From Symsagittifera roscoffensis (Eukaryota; Xenacoelomorpha; Acoela; Convolutidae): DNA of 64,000 nt. The translations under genes were made by a program, and so were the position numbers. The stretch is from NCBI RefSeq assembly GCF_963678635.1, contig NC_087062.1, forward strand, positions 72,447,345-72,511,344, written 5' to 3'. The notes under the pieces were generated by a model. That model did not search any database and had not been told where the DNA came from. It saw only the letters and a program-made list of their open reading frames with translations. Of the stretch, positions 32,080 through 42,880 are shown in pieces (positions within the stretch are counted from its first letter, which is position 1; every line of letters begins with the position of its first letter).

Positions 32080-32616
32080 CAGTGGTGTGCGCAGACATTG
32101 TTTTTGGGGGGAGGGGGAGCATTTTTCGACCTTTTTTTATGTCAAACAATTTTGAAAACAGGGCTTAAAAAGCGTTTGAAAAATTTTGACCAAAATTTGC
32201 GTTGTTTTAGCGCGCAAAACTACTCATATTGGCACCAAAAGCGCCTTAAGAAAAATATTGAGGTTGGCTAGCAAAAAATAGATGCCGTAATGGTATACCA
32301 AAGGGGAGACCTTTTGGAAAAATTTGTCGACCAGAATTGAGAGGCGGGGGGGCTACTCCCTCTTCAGCATTCTAGCGGTTCTTCACCAAAAACGACATCA
32401 ATTCTCAAACTGAGACGATACTTCAGCAGCAATTTTTTGCTGAAAATTTGAGGCTCTGAAAATTGACAAAAAATGATTTGATGTCTTTTTGGCTTTTTGT
32501 TGAGGAGGGGGGAGGGGGTGGGATGCGGATTTTCAAAAAAATTTTGAAATGTTTTCGGTTTTTTTAAGTCGACCAAATTGATTTTCCACGCTCTGCCAAA
32601 ACACTAAAAAGACCGT
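32080..32616. mobile_element. Cluster of MITE fragments
   Basis: At 32080 a second hAT-like terminus begins (CAGTGGTGTGCGCAGACATT, then a G run), with a degraded interior to about 32360. A separate fragment of the first MITE family lies at about 32500-32616 (GTCGACCAAATTGATTTTCC). It stops where the LTR-like repeat at 32617 begins, as if cut by that insertion. No TSDs found. Confidence 0.55.
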
Positions 32617-33406
32617 TGTATTATTTAAAATACTACACAGACAAAAGACCATTGTCTTAATTGTTTATTTAACGACCCAATTCTAAATTGGAGCGTGCCA
32701 TTTAAATTAAAGCATCTTTTCACTAAATCAGATATTGACTGATTTACTCTTACTAGGACTATAAAATCGTGTTCTGAAAATCCACTCCTTTTTAAATACT
32801 TGTCCAATTTTTCTCATTGTTTCATGTTCACTATTTTAAAAGGGCGGCGATTATTAACACGTCCCTTTTAACTTTAACTTGAAACAAAATGGATAAATAT
32901 TTAGCAGTCTTGCCGGCTTCACTGAAATTCTCCTTGCTTTGATTAAGCAGAGATGCACCTGCAATATGATGCATCAGAGAGAGTAATATGAATTTTTAAT
33001 CAGACAAACTGAAGGCTGCGGTTTTAATCAAAGAGGACTAAGAAGTTAAAGATATTTGATTTGAAAAAATAAAATAAAAACTAGTTGAAAATTCCTAGAT
33101 GAGAAAAGGAGAACAAAGGAGCAGGTGAAACCTGAATAATTAAAGATTGAATCAGCCGCCGGTTTATGCTTACGAGCAAAAGGACTGGCCTGAAATCTTC
33201 AGTGTTTCATTTTGCTCAGTAAGCAGCAAGTTAGATCTCTTCAGTCAGACCTTTTCAAAATAAATAATTTTTCTTTTCTGCCTTTACAATAAAATTAAAC
33301 TAGCTTTTTTCACAAATAAATTAGAGAATAAATTCTCATTTAAAGTTCGATAAAATTATAAATTGAGATACTCGAGAGACTCACACCTGAGGAAGTCTGG
33401 ACTCCT
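32617..33406 (+). repeat. Left 0.78-kb direct repeat (LTR-like)
   Basis: Matches 40180-40962 with roughly 15 substitutions and a 7-base insertion near 32648. It starts with the near-palindrome TATTTAAAATA and contains AATAAA motifs near its right end. The last bases (ACTCCT) differ from the right copy (ACTACA). Confidence 0.8.
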
Positions 33407-35064
33407 TCATCATTTCTCGAGGCTTATCCTCAACTTTTCTTAAACTAATTTTAATTCTATCCATCTTAACGTAACTTAAACCTAAATCATCCATCAGTAA
33501 AGCTACCAATTACTGAAACTAAAGAACAAAATAACAAAAACCAAGAAGGAAGGAACGGATTTGAGTGTTTTTTAATAAATCATTGGTTTTTTATGACACA
33601 GTTTAAATATACACCTAATAAACAATAAGAATACGCACTAAAACCATTCTTAAACGTTAACCACATAACACCAAACACCAAGTTTTAGTTTCAGCACAAA
33701 AATTTCAGGTTTCACAACAAAAACTAAACCTATAACACTGACACATCCACTTTATTTTGATAAACTAGGTTTCATATGATAGCCTAAGCACTAAAAAACT
33801 GATTTTTACCAGCCAAATTTTTTGGTTTCAGTCTAGGTTTCAGTTATAGTGTCAAACGGTTCAGTTAAAATTTTAAGTTTCTGTAAACGGATTCGGGTAA
33901 AAAGCAAAAGTTGAACTAGTCAAACCCACAATTGGACACCATAAGTCAAAAACCTGGTCTTAAATGGTAAGTTTTTGTTAGTTTCAAGTTTCAGAACACA
34001 AAAATTGAGTTTTTGGTCTCAAAAATGAGCTCCGAACGTCGAATTTTGATTTTCTAGAGAAAATTAACGGTGTTAAAACCCACCAAACCAATTTTAAAAT
34101 GGTTAACGTACGTTTCAGAATTGGTGTTTTTGGTTTCAGACCCAAAAATCTTGCTTCCCATGTGAAATTTTTGTGAAATATTGAAAGATAATGGGAATCC
34201 TTAATGCACTAATCAATTTATAAACTCAAAAAACCTCTAGAAGGTGTTAGTTTGAGCCCTCAAACTTATAGTTTCAGAAAATTAAAATCGTCGTTTTAGG
34301 CTAAAAATCTCATCTTTTTGGCAATTTTAGAGCTGGAACAGAAATATATTAGAGAGATCAACCTAAATTTTCAATCTCAAAACTCTAAAACCAAGTGGTC
34401 AAACTATAGTTTCAGTTCTGGAATCATAGTTTCAGCCCAAAAAACTTAGGTTTCCGCAAACAAATTTTTGATTTTGAAGTTACAAACCTGTTTCAAATTT
34501 TAATTTACACTAGACCAGCTATCAAAAACCAACTTTTTATTTTCATGCATCGAGTTTGAGAGAGTTTAAGAGTTTTAGGTTTGAGATTTCAAAAACTAAG
34601 TTTAAGATATCAAAAGATTCGGTTTTCTCAAATTTTTTTGCAAGATAAAGCATAAACCAGGTATACTAAAGCTTCTAGACAATTTTAAGATTAAAAAACT
34701 CAACTTCAGCTACCATTGTTTCAGGTTTCAGATTATCGTTTCAGTCAAAAATTTTTGGAAAAATTTTATAAAAAAAATTAAAGTTTTGAGCCAATAATAA
34801 CCCAAAAAGGCATACAATTTTATTGCTAATCATAACGAAGGCATCAATAAAACTTCAACTATACAAAGTTTCAAGTTTCAGCTAAGGTTTCAGCGGACAA
34901 AAATTTGAAGAAAAAAAAATTTCCAAAGAAATTTTTTTATTTTCTTATTCCATTATTATTAACCTTTGTTAATAATAAAAAAATCCTAGGAGGTTTTCAT
35001 TAGTCTAAAACAAACTGATCAAATAGTACAACTTAGCTTAAAAAAAAGAAAACAAACACTATAA
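33407..35064 (+). other. Leader-like region rich in GTTTCAG motifs
   Basis: No coding sequence. From about 33680 to 34900 the heptamer GTTTCAG or its shorter form TTTCAG occurs about 15 times on the plus strand, often next to AGTTTCAAG or AGGTTTCAG. This looks like a very degenerate repeat array. The rest is A/T-rich. Confidence 0.5.
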
Positions 35065-35292
35065 AAATTAAAGTCAACACATTTTAAAATTGACGTCAGT
35101 ACAATAATTTTAAAACTCAAATTAGGAAATAAAGTCTCTAACATCATATGGTATATCACTAACACTGAAAAAAATCATATTAGTATACTAGAAAAATACC
35201 CTAACGACGATAAACACGAATTATACGTCTTTTTTTGGCGATATACTCCAGAAATTGACACAATTCTTCAGCAAATAAAAACAACCAAATAA
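35065..35292 (+). pseudogene. Small ORF related to the one at 35527
   Basis: Seventy-five open codons to TAA without an internal ATG start. The part LKLKLGNKVSNIIWYITNTE parallels LKLKLKNKSTKIIWYITNIQ in the downstream ORF, and the following residues keep the same order (ISIL then ITIL; HELYV then HELTI). The two are clearly paralogous, so this is a diverged tandem copy. Confidence 0.55.
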
Positions 35293-35526
35293 AATAATTT
35301 ATATACCGCAAGAACGATTAATTGCTTCACTCCCGATTGCTTCTTGATATCATCATCTACCCAAGCACAAAGATAGTTGCATTTTAATCATTTTTTATTA
35401 AAAACACAAATTTTTCCTCAACAAAATTTAAATCATAACAAGTTCATAAGAAAAATTTAAGTATTCCTTATATTGTTTGTCATCACCTAGATAAATATTT
35501 ATAACTCAAAAATGATATAGAATGCT

Positions 35527-35811
35527 ATGACAAACTTTTATAGAATAAATACAACAGCATTTAAATTAAAACTAAAATTAAAAAATAAATCCACAAAAAT
35601 TATTTGGTATATCACCAATATCCAAAAGGATCAAATCACAATTTTGTCCAAACATCCACACAAAAATATTCACGAACTAACTATTCTCTCCCGCAGTAAT
35701 AACCCAGAGATAAAATCTATCTTAAAAAAGCTTACACAGCCCCATAGCACTATTGATCTATCTAATGAAAATTTGTTTTCCTTGAACCCAGCAAATCTCA
35801 CAGTAATTTAA
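35527..35811 (+). CDS. Small ORF upstream of gag, unknown
   Basis: A 94-codon ATG-to-stop ORF, 92 bases upstream of the gag start. The product is basic and Ile/Lys/Asn-rich. It shares a core with the partial ORF at 35065-35292, so it belongs to a tandemly duplicated family of unknown role. No known domain is recognised. Its place in front of gag suggests an accessory or leader protein, which is inference. Confidence 0.45.
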   Translation: MTNFYRINTTAFKLKLKLKNKSTKIIWYITNIQKDQITILSKHPHKNIHELTILSRSNNPEIKSILKKLTQPHSTIDLSNENLFSLNPANLTVI

Positions 35812-35903
35812 ATAAAATATTTCAGTCCTTACAATTGATCAGTACACAACACATCCAAACCCTTTATATAATGTTAACAAAGTATTGAGTGAATTAAACA
35901 AAG

Positions 35904-36997
35904 ATGGCAAACGTAGTAGCATACCCAGATTTAGCTCTCGAAAAGTTTACCGGCTTAGATCCAAATGAAGATGCAAGAGATTTTCTTGATATAGTAGAGA
36001 AAAAGATAGCATTTTCCCTGGGCACTAGACCAGCAGACGCAGGTGACGAACATGACGCATATGCCAACAGACAAAGAACCTTATTTGGTTCAATATTAAG
36101 AGGTCCAGCCGCTCAATGGTATCAGGGATTAGCAGCACATTTACCTTGGAACGAGATAAGAGATCAATTCATAGATAGATTCACTGATGATAAGGATAAG
36201 TATAGGAGACGAATAGAAGCAGAAAACATAAAAAGACAACCTGATGAATTTATTAAAAGCTTCATACATAGATTAAGCACCGCAGTAAACCGTGGATGGC
36301 CTAATCCAGTTTTTAATGATGATCAAGAACAGCAAAGAAAATGGAATTCTTTGTACGCGGCTTAAGCCCGCCAGGCTTAAAACAAAAGGCGCATCAGTTC
36401 CTAATTGAGAATCCACCCGCAACTTGGCAGCAATTAAAAGATCATATTGCTACAAAAGACTTAAGTTTTGCAATAAGTAGTGAGTTTATCGGAACAGCAT
36501 CCAGTAGCATAGATAAAAAATTGGAAATAGAGGGAATAAAGGATCAACTTAAAGAGTTAACAGGACTAATGAAGGATCATAAAATAAATTCAGCTTATAC
36601 CCCAAAGGAGAATAGAAACAAACAAAACAACCCAATGTTTTGCAACTGGTGTTGTATGTCAGGCCATACGATAAGACATTGCTTTAAATATAATGATCAA
36701 CAGGAGCAAAATTATGGCTCGCTTCAATTAAGAGAGAATTCAAACAGAAGTTACCATAACTATAGTAAGAGTAGGTCAAGAGTAGACAACAAATTCAAAG
36801 ACATAAATCACCAGCAAGAATTCAGGCATTTGTCAAACTTCAATGAAAGTTCTCAATCGCGTGACAGGTCGAGCAGTAAGAAACCCTTCAACGAAAATAA
36901 CGATTATCATTCACGTTACCAGATCCACAACTTTAGTGATGATGACATTCCAGGAGACTATACCGATAATGAGTGTGAACATGTTAATTTAAACTAG
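35904..36997 (+). pseudogene. gag: Gag with CCHC zinc knuckle, one frameshift
   Basis: The first frame (35904-36365) has a capsid-like helical region with the LRGPAAQWYQGL and WNEIRDQFIDRF pattern typical of Ty3/gypsy Gag. A one-base frame change near 36341-36360 leads into the second frame (to 36997), which continues with FFVRGLSPPGLKQKAHQFL, then the nucleocapsid knuckle CNWCCMSGHTIRHC (C-X2-C-X4-H-X4-C) and a Ser/Arg/Asn-rich tail. The shift lies in mid-capsid without a convincing slippery heptamer, so I read it as a mutation and not programmed frameshifting. Confidence 0.8.
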
Positions 36998-37026
36998 ATC
37001 AGTCTCCGTCTGAACCGAAAATACAA

Positions 37027-37587
37027 TTGTATAATAACTTATACCAACATCCCGCCGGAGACAAAATTAAAAACAACGGTCTGGAAACCGAATTTCTACT
37101 AGTCATTGGAGCAACATGTTCGCTTATTAATTTTGACAGTTATGAACAATATTGTAAAATACAGCCTCTACAGCTGAATAAATGTAGATCAAACACAGTT
37201 GCTGTTAATGGAGAAAAACTTAAACTTATAGGTTATACTAATTTTGAATCAACTTTTGGTACAAACACTGATAATACGGTAAAAATCAAAGCATGGATTT
37301 CAGCCGACAACGGATGCGATCTACATATAGTAGGAATGGATTTCATTTCTCACAACATTAAATCAATAAACTTTCCAAATTTAAACTTAGAATTAAAAAA
37401 ACACCCAGATATAACAGTTCCTATCAGTATTATAAGAAGTAAAAGTTATCCATATCTAAGCTTTTATCAAAATGTACTTCTTGATAAAAATATAACTATT
37501 GCACCAAAATCATCCCGCGAAATTTCAATTTCTCCAGCAAGCATTATTTTCAAAGTAGGAAATCGTTTAGAATTGATAAGTCCTTAG
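37027..37587 (+). pseudogene. pro: Retropepsin-like ORF with altered active site
   Basis: A 186-codon frame just after gag (the first codon is not ATG, so it is probably read as part of a Gag-Pro product). LLVIGATCSLINF matches the retropepsin active-site block, but the catalytic Asp is Val here. CDLHIVGMDFISHN matches the second conserved block (hydrophobic-hydrophobic-G-x-D/N-F). The frame ends at a TAG where RT would be expected, and no RT follows. Confidence 0.7.
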
Positions 37588-39298
37588 AACAAAAAGGCAT
37601 TAATCCAAAAAACGCTTATTGTTGGAATGAAATTAAGTCAATGCCTATCGTACTAAAAATACCAGAGAATCAAAATTAGATATAAACAAAGGTGTAATAG
37701 GCCAAACGTTTGAAAACATAGAATTAAAATGAACCCATTTCTTCCTGCTTCAAAATAATTATAAATGTGAAGTTTTCATTAAAGCTTTTATAACGGTTTA
37801 AGTTTGTGAAGTTTACCTAACGTTTTGTATACTGAGCAGTAAATCTAATTTATTCTTACTAAAAATTAAGATTACGAGTAGTATACTACAAATACACTAC
37901 AAAGAATAGCGGTTCTGTATGACACCCAAAAAGATATGCCAAAATGCATGAACATGGATTTAATTCTTAACCGAGATCGAAAACAGTCAAGTACGCTAAC
38001 AACTTTGGACCATCCTCAAAATCAAATAAAGATAGAGGGATCGGAACCCAATGGCTCAGACAAAAAAAAGTTTTTCGACTTCAATATATTTGCAAAAAAA
38101 TTGCAAAAGGCCAGGAGTTTAAATTATTACAGTTTTACGAGTCTATAATAATTCATTTTTTCAGGCGGTTTTATTAACTGAAAATTCAGTATTACACATG
38201 TCAAATTACCCTACGTACAATAACGAGAGTTATTAGAATGAAACCTTTGATGAAAGACCTAGCCAATGTAAAATTGTAACAAACTCATTCTGCGAAGTTA
38301 ATTTGCATCATCGGATTCCTCTTATTATCTTATTATCTTTGTAGTTTTCAAGTTACAAAATGCAAACTAGAAGAAATTCATCAAAAAGGGAAAAATTACC
38401 TCCTTTCTTCTCAACACATTGAGTAAATTTTTCATCAATTTTTTTTTTATCATAAAATGGGCGAACAACGTTTTTCGACCCGACCCGCCCCAGATTTATG
38501 CCAGCATTTGTTGGTGGCTTCATGTAGCCTTTTTGCAATTATGGTACCATATTTTTTCAACAACGCAAATGCATGTTGGTCGCTGTATGCAGCCTTTGAG
38601 ACTCTTATGGTTCGCTCCTCACAATTTGGCCAAAATATCAATTCGGTAGTTCAAAATCCACAACATGCAGGCATTTAAAAATTAAATAAAATAAATTTCC
38701 GAAGCAACACTTTGATAATTGAACGGCAGCCTTATTATGATTATTAACATAAAATTTTAGATCCCTAATATCAGATGAACATTTCTTTACTAAAACTGTG
38801 AACAAGGATTGGTGCAGGGGATTAAAACCGAAGAGAAACTAATACACTTATCTTTTTGAATATTATACAGTTTGCAATTTGTCTGTTTAATTTTCCTTTT
38901 CTTCGATATTTCATTTTGATTTGATTCTAATTCAAATCTTTTCTATTTTTTATCAAAAAATGAAACAAAAAATGCTGGTTATGACAACCAGGTGGGCATA
39001 CATTTAAGATTAGGGGTTAATTAAAGCCCAAATTTCCATTTTTGCTTCAACTACTTAAATTTAATATCTGAGCTTAACTCAGCGTTTTAAGATAATTTAT
39101 TTCTGTGGTTAATAAACACCATGATCGTCTTTCTTCATTAGTTTTCCGTGGTGGGTTTGTGTGAAAACACAAGATTATATTTTCCACCTTTTATATAAAC
39201 AATTGTACACTTTTATAATTGTCCTTCATTATTTAAACTTGATAATAAGCCTTAGTATCCGAATGTAATTCGGGATTTTTAATATTTACTTATTTATA
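37588..39298. other. Non-coding stretch where RT and integrase would be
   Basis: AT-rich, with no RT, RNase H or integrase block in any frame. A GC-richer patch at 38440-38650 has open frames on both strands, but neither product resembles a known domain. Confidence 0.4.
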
Positions 39299-39984
39299 TT
39301 GATGTTTAGCAAAATGGAATATGACCCATATTTGAATTGGAACTGCCCAAATGCTGTACCAGTACCCGAGGAGTTTAAAAGAAAATTGCCTCTCAGAAAG
39401 AAGCAACGAATTTGTGTAATAGTACAATCCTTGTCAATTGACGATGGGTTAAATAAGAACCCTCGGAATTTCACCAGTTTGAATCAAAGATTGGAACTGC
39501 AAAAAAGCAGAGAAGCAAAATTGGATACTGAAAACCCAAGATTTAAAACGAATTTGAAGTATTCAATAAAGCAAAATTACAACAGATGGAAACTGCCATC
39601 GTTTATTGAAGTCGTCAACTCGACGACAATGGAAAAGGCGATGATGCCTGTCGAGTTCATAACCCAACAAGAAGTGGTGATAAAGGAGGAAACCAACTTC
39701 TGGAAATTAAAGAAGAGAGAGGAGCACGGCTACATCCTGAAGGCAGGGGGAACGCAAGTCAACATCACGTTTGAGGGAATAACTGCCTTCGCGAACTATG
39801 TAAAACCCAAACAAGAGCAAGACGATAATAAAGAGCTGACAGACGGGATGAGCAAACTGCGAATCAAGAAAAAAATCAAAAGTAGAAAATCGTCAAGTTG
39901 CAACAAAAACTCGAGGCTTCACAGAGGAAGATAGCGATCCTCAGATCGTACAATGTGGAGCTAGAAGCCGGAAGGAAGCTCTAG
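39299..39984 (+). CDS. ORF of unknown function, coiled-coil end
   Basis: A frame of 211 codons ends at 39934. A shift of one frame near 39890 continues to TAG at 39982-39984 with IVKLQQKLEASQRKIAILRS, a heptad-like coiled coil, so the native end may be the shifted one. The main part is rich in Lys, Glu and Asn with hydrophobic strands (GYILKAGGTQVNITFEGITA). No domain recognised. It lies just upstream of the right LTR-like repeat, the place of an env or accessory ORF in LTR elements, but has no signal peptide or membrane segment. Confidence 0.5.
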
Positions 39985-40179
39985 ACGAAATTTAGAGCTA
40001 CTCAGAACAAAAACCTCATATAAATTTGAGTCCATTAACCTAACCTATCTACATAACTTTTTCATTTGACGTTCTTTTTAAATGTTATAACTATAGTATT
40101 TAATCATTAAAGTGTTTAAATTTTTACCATGTTAACTGTAAGAATCGAACAGCTTAATTTTCTTAAAAAAGGCGTGAGT

Positions 40180-40962
40180 TGTAGTATTTAAAATACTACA
40201 CAGACAAAAGACTTAATTGTTTATTTAACGACCCAATTCTAAATTGGAGCGTGCCATTTAAATTAAAGCATCTTTTCATTAAATCAGATATTGGCCGATT
40301 CACTCTTACTAGGACTATAAAATCGTGTTTTGAAAATCCACTCCTTTTTAAATACTTGTCCAATTTTTCTCATTTTTTCATGTTCACTATTTTAAAAGCG
40401 CGGCGATTATTAACACGTCCCTTTTAACTTTAACTTGAAACAAAATGGATAAATATTTAGCAGTCTTGCCGGCTTCACTGAAATTCTCCTTGCTTTGATT
40501 AAGCAGAGATGCACCTGCAATATGATGCATCAGAGAGAGTAATATGAATTTTTAATCAGACAAACTGAAGGCTGCGGTTTTAATCAAAGAGGACTAAGAA
40601 GTTAAAGATATTTGATTTGAAAAAATCAAATAAAAACTAGTTGAAAATTCCCTTATGAGAAAAGGAGAACAAAGGAGCAGGTGAAACCTGAATAATTAAA
40701 GATTGAATCAGCCACCGGTTTATGCTTACGAGCAAAAGGACTGGCCTGAAATCTTCAGTTTTTCATTTTGCTCAGTAAGCAGCAAGTTAGATCTCTTCAG
40801 TCAGAGCTTTTCAAGATAAATAATTTTTCTTTTCTGCCTTTACAATAAAATTAAACTAGCTTTTTTCACAAATAAATCAGAGAATAAATTCTCATTTAAA
40901 GTTCGATAAAATTATAAATTGAGATACTCGAGAGACTCACACCTGAGGAAGTCTGGACTACA
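40180..40962 (+). repeat. Right 0.78-kb direct repeat (LTR-like)
   Basis: Begins TGTAGT and ends ACTACA, perfect 6-bp inverted ends. Same orientation as 32617-33406. Directly after it, 40963-41069 is open for about 35 codons (Asp/Tyr/Lys-rich, to TAG), possibly part of an interrupted coding sequence. Confidence 0.8.
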
Positions 40963-41321
40963 AGTACCCAAAGTACTACGGCAAAGACGATACTGACGAC
41001 CAAACCAGAAGTGCCGAAGTGGACACAATCAAGGGCGACCCATACATACTAATCAGCCATCGACCTTAGTAAGAAGATAAAATATTGATGAACAAAAAAA
41101 GATTAGCTCAACCTCCCCTCATAGGTATATTTCTCTGAGCTGTTCGATTCGTTTACATAATCTAATAACCCAGTGCTTTGTATTTAACCAACTAATTAAT
41201 TAATACCTTTTCTAACTATTGTTTCTACTCTAACTTTTGTCAAGACAACTTGACGATCTAAGGTGAGACTTATAATTTAGGATAAAATTACTAAGCATTC
41301 AACCAGCAATGAACGCTTAGT

Positions 41322-41510
41322 AAACCGTGTTTTGGCCAAATTTTCTGAGCTGCAGGCAAAAAGTTGAAAAAAAGTCATTTTGAATTTTTTGGCGCCTGAG
41401 GTGCCTTAGAAAACTTCTAAGGTCAGTCAGCAAAAAATGGATGTCTCAAAATAATACAAAAGGGGACCATTTAGGTCGGCAGGGTGTCCACCTCCCTAAT
41501 TCGGCCCATG
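41322..41510. mobile_element. MITE fragment
   Basis: Interior part of the hAT-like MITE: CTGAGCTGCAGGCAAA, GGCGCC-type core, TCGGCAGGGTGTCCACCTCC end. No inverted termini. Confidence 0.6.
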
Positions 41511-41985
41511 TGTAGGACTCTACTGCTTAAAACAATTATCTCCTGCAAATGATTTATTGTGTTCAAGCAGAAAAAATGCAATAGGTTTAATATAAATTGC
41601 ACTTTGGCAAATTAGAAGCTTAAAAACAATGACTTATTCCAAAATTTGGCGATATTTTTGAAGCTACTCAAACCATTCCTAGACACAAAACAAAAAAAAA
41701 TAAATCAAAAAATAAATCAAACATTTTTTTCCATTTATTTTTGTTGTCAATAATGTAATGTTCCAAAAAAGTTTTCTGTTTCTTTTCAAATTTTTTCATT
41801 CAAAAAACATGCCGCAAAATTTTTGTTTTTTACACTCTTTTTTCAAACACAAACATTGATGGTCTTTTTTGTTAAATTTATATGAGTTTAAGGTACGCTC
41901 GTCAATCTAAAGCAATTTTTGATTTGTGATAAAAACTTTTGGGCATATTTAATTCAATCAAGGATTTAATTTTTGTAGTTGTACC

Positions 41986-42398
41986 CAGGGGCGGATCTAG
42001 GATTTTCTCGAGGGGGGGGGGGCGGATTTTCAAAAAGAAATCGAAAATTTAGACGACCTTTTTTTAAGGTCGACCAAATTGATTTTCTTAGCTCTCCCAA
42101 AGCACCGTTTTGCCCCTATTTTGACAGAATTTTCTGCGCCGCAGGCAAATTTTTGAAAAAAAAAACAGTCAAAAAGGCGTTTTTAGGCACTTTTTGGAAA
42201 ATTTTGACCAAAAAATTGCGTTTTTTCGGCGCGCGCTCCCCCATCAAAGGCGCCTTTAGAAAAATTTTAGGGTCGGTCGGCCAAAAGTGGATTTCTTAAA
42301 AAGTACCAAAGGGGGGACCCTTTGGGTCGGCAGGGTGTCAAATCCCTGAGGGGGGGGGGGGGTCCACCCCAACCCCCCGCCTCCTAAATCCGCCCCTG
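41986..42398. mobile_element. Full-length hAT-like MITE
   Basis: Left end CAGGGGCGGATCTAGG, right end CCTAAATCCGCCCCTG, flanked by GTTGTACC (41978-41985) and GTTGTACT (42399-42406), an 8-bp TSD with one mismatch. It is 413 bp with long G runs near both ends. Confidence 0.9.
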
Positions 42399-42721
42399 GT
42401 TGTACTACATTAAATATAACTACAATAACTACAAGCGAAATGGAAGTTAGGTTTTTCAAATTTGGGCCTAAACATGGGCCGTTTTTTTTTTTCTAGTTTG
42501 AGTCTATGTAGGCTTCAAAAATTTGAATTGAATGGAGAACCGTATCTAGAAGAAGTTCTTATTTAAAACTGAAATAATCTTCTTCAGATCTAAATTGTAG
42601 ATCTGGAATGGATTGTGAATTGTTAAAATAACGCTTGAACATTTAAAAATTGAGTTGATTTGGATTAGATTTGAAATTTGTTTAATATTATTATTTGTGG
42701 CCCTGAAATGTTTACCAAAAA

Positions 42722-42880
42722 TTGTTACCAAAAAATTGCGTTTTTTTTCGGCGCACGCTCCCCCCTCAAAATTTGTATATTTTGGAACATCGGCCCTGAC
42801 AAATTTTTATAAGATGCTTGGCGCCAATAAACTTGTTTTGAGGGGTGAGCGCGCGCCAAATAAAATGATTTTGTTTTCTC
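42722..42880. mobile_element. Two MITE core fragments in opposite orientation
   Basis: ACCAAAAAATTGCGTTTTTT with CGCACGCTCCCCCCTC at 42726-42770, and the inverted form TGAGGGGTGAGCGCGCGCC at 42839-42857. This leaves a small inverted pair of the MITE core without termini. Confidence 0.55.

Larger units (their letters stand above)
32617..40962 (+). mobile_element. LTR-type element with gag and protease only
   Basis: Two direct repeats of about 0.78 kb (32617-33406 and 40180-40962), about 98% alike by eye, bracket 6.8 kb. This holds two small related ORFs, a Gag with a CCHC knuckle, a retropepsin-like ORF and a further 211-codon ORF. No RT, RNase H or integrase motif is seen in any frame. The right repeat begins TGTAGT and ends ACTACA, a good LTR end pair, and is preceded by a purine-rich stretch (AAAAAAGGCGTGAG). 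Against the call: the left repeat's end differs, no TSD matches, and no primer binding site with TGG follows the left repeat. It may be a non-autonomous derivative of a Ty3/gypsy element, or two independent insertions flanking gag remains. Confidence 0.55.

Noticed and set aside
32617-33406. Hammerhead ribozyme or retrozyme in the 0.78-kb repeat
   Set aside because: I looked for the conserved CTGATGA and GAAAC core boxes and did not find a matching pair.
36341-36365. Programmed -1 frameshift inside gag
   Set aside because: The shift lies within the capsid region, not between gag and pol, and no convincing slippery heptamer is present. A simple indel is more likely.
38419-38678. Overlapping ORFs on both strands of the GC-richer patch
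   Set aside because: Neither product matches a known domain and both strands are equally open, so a gene cannot be supported.
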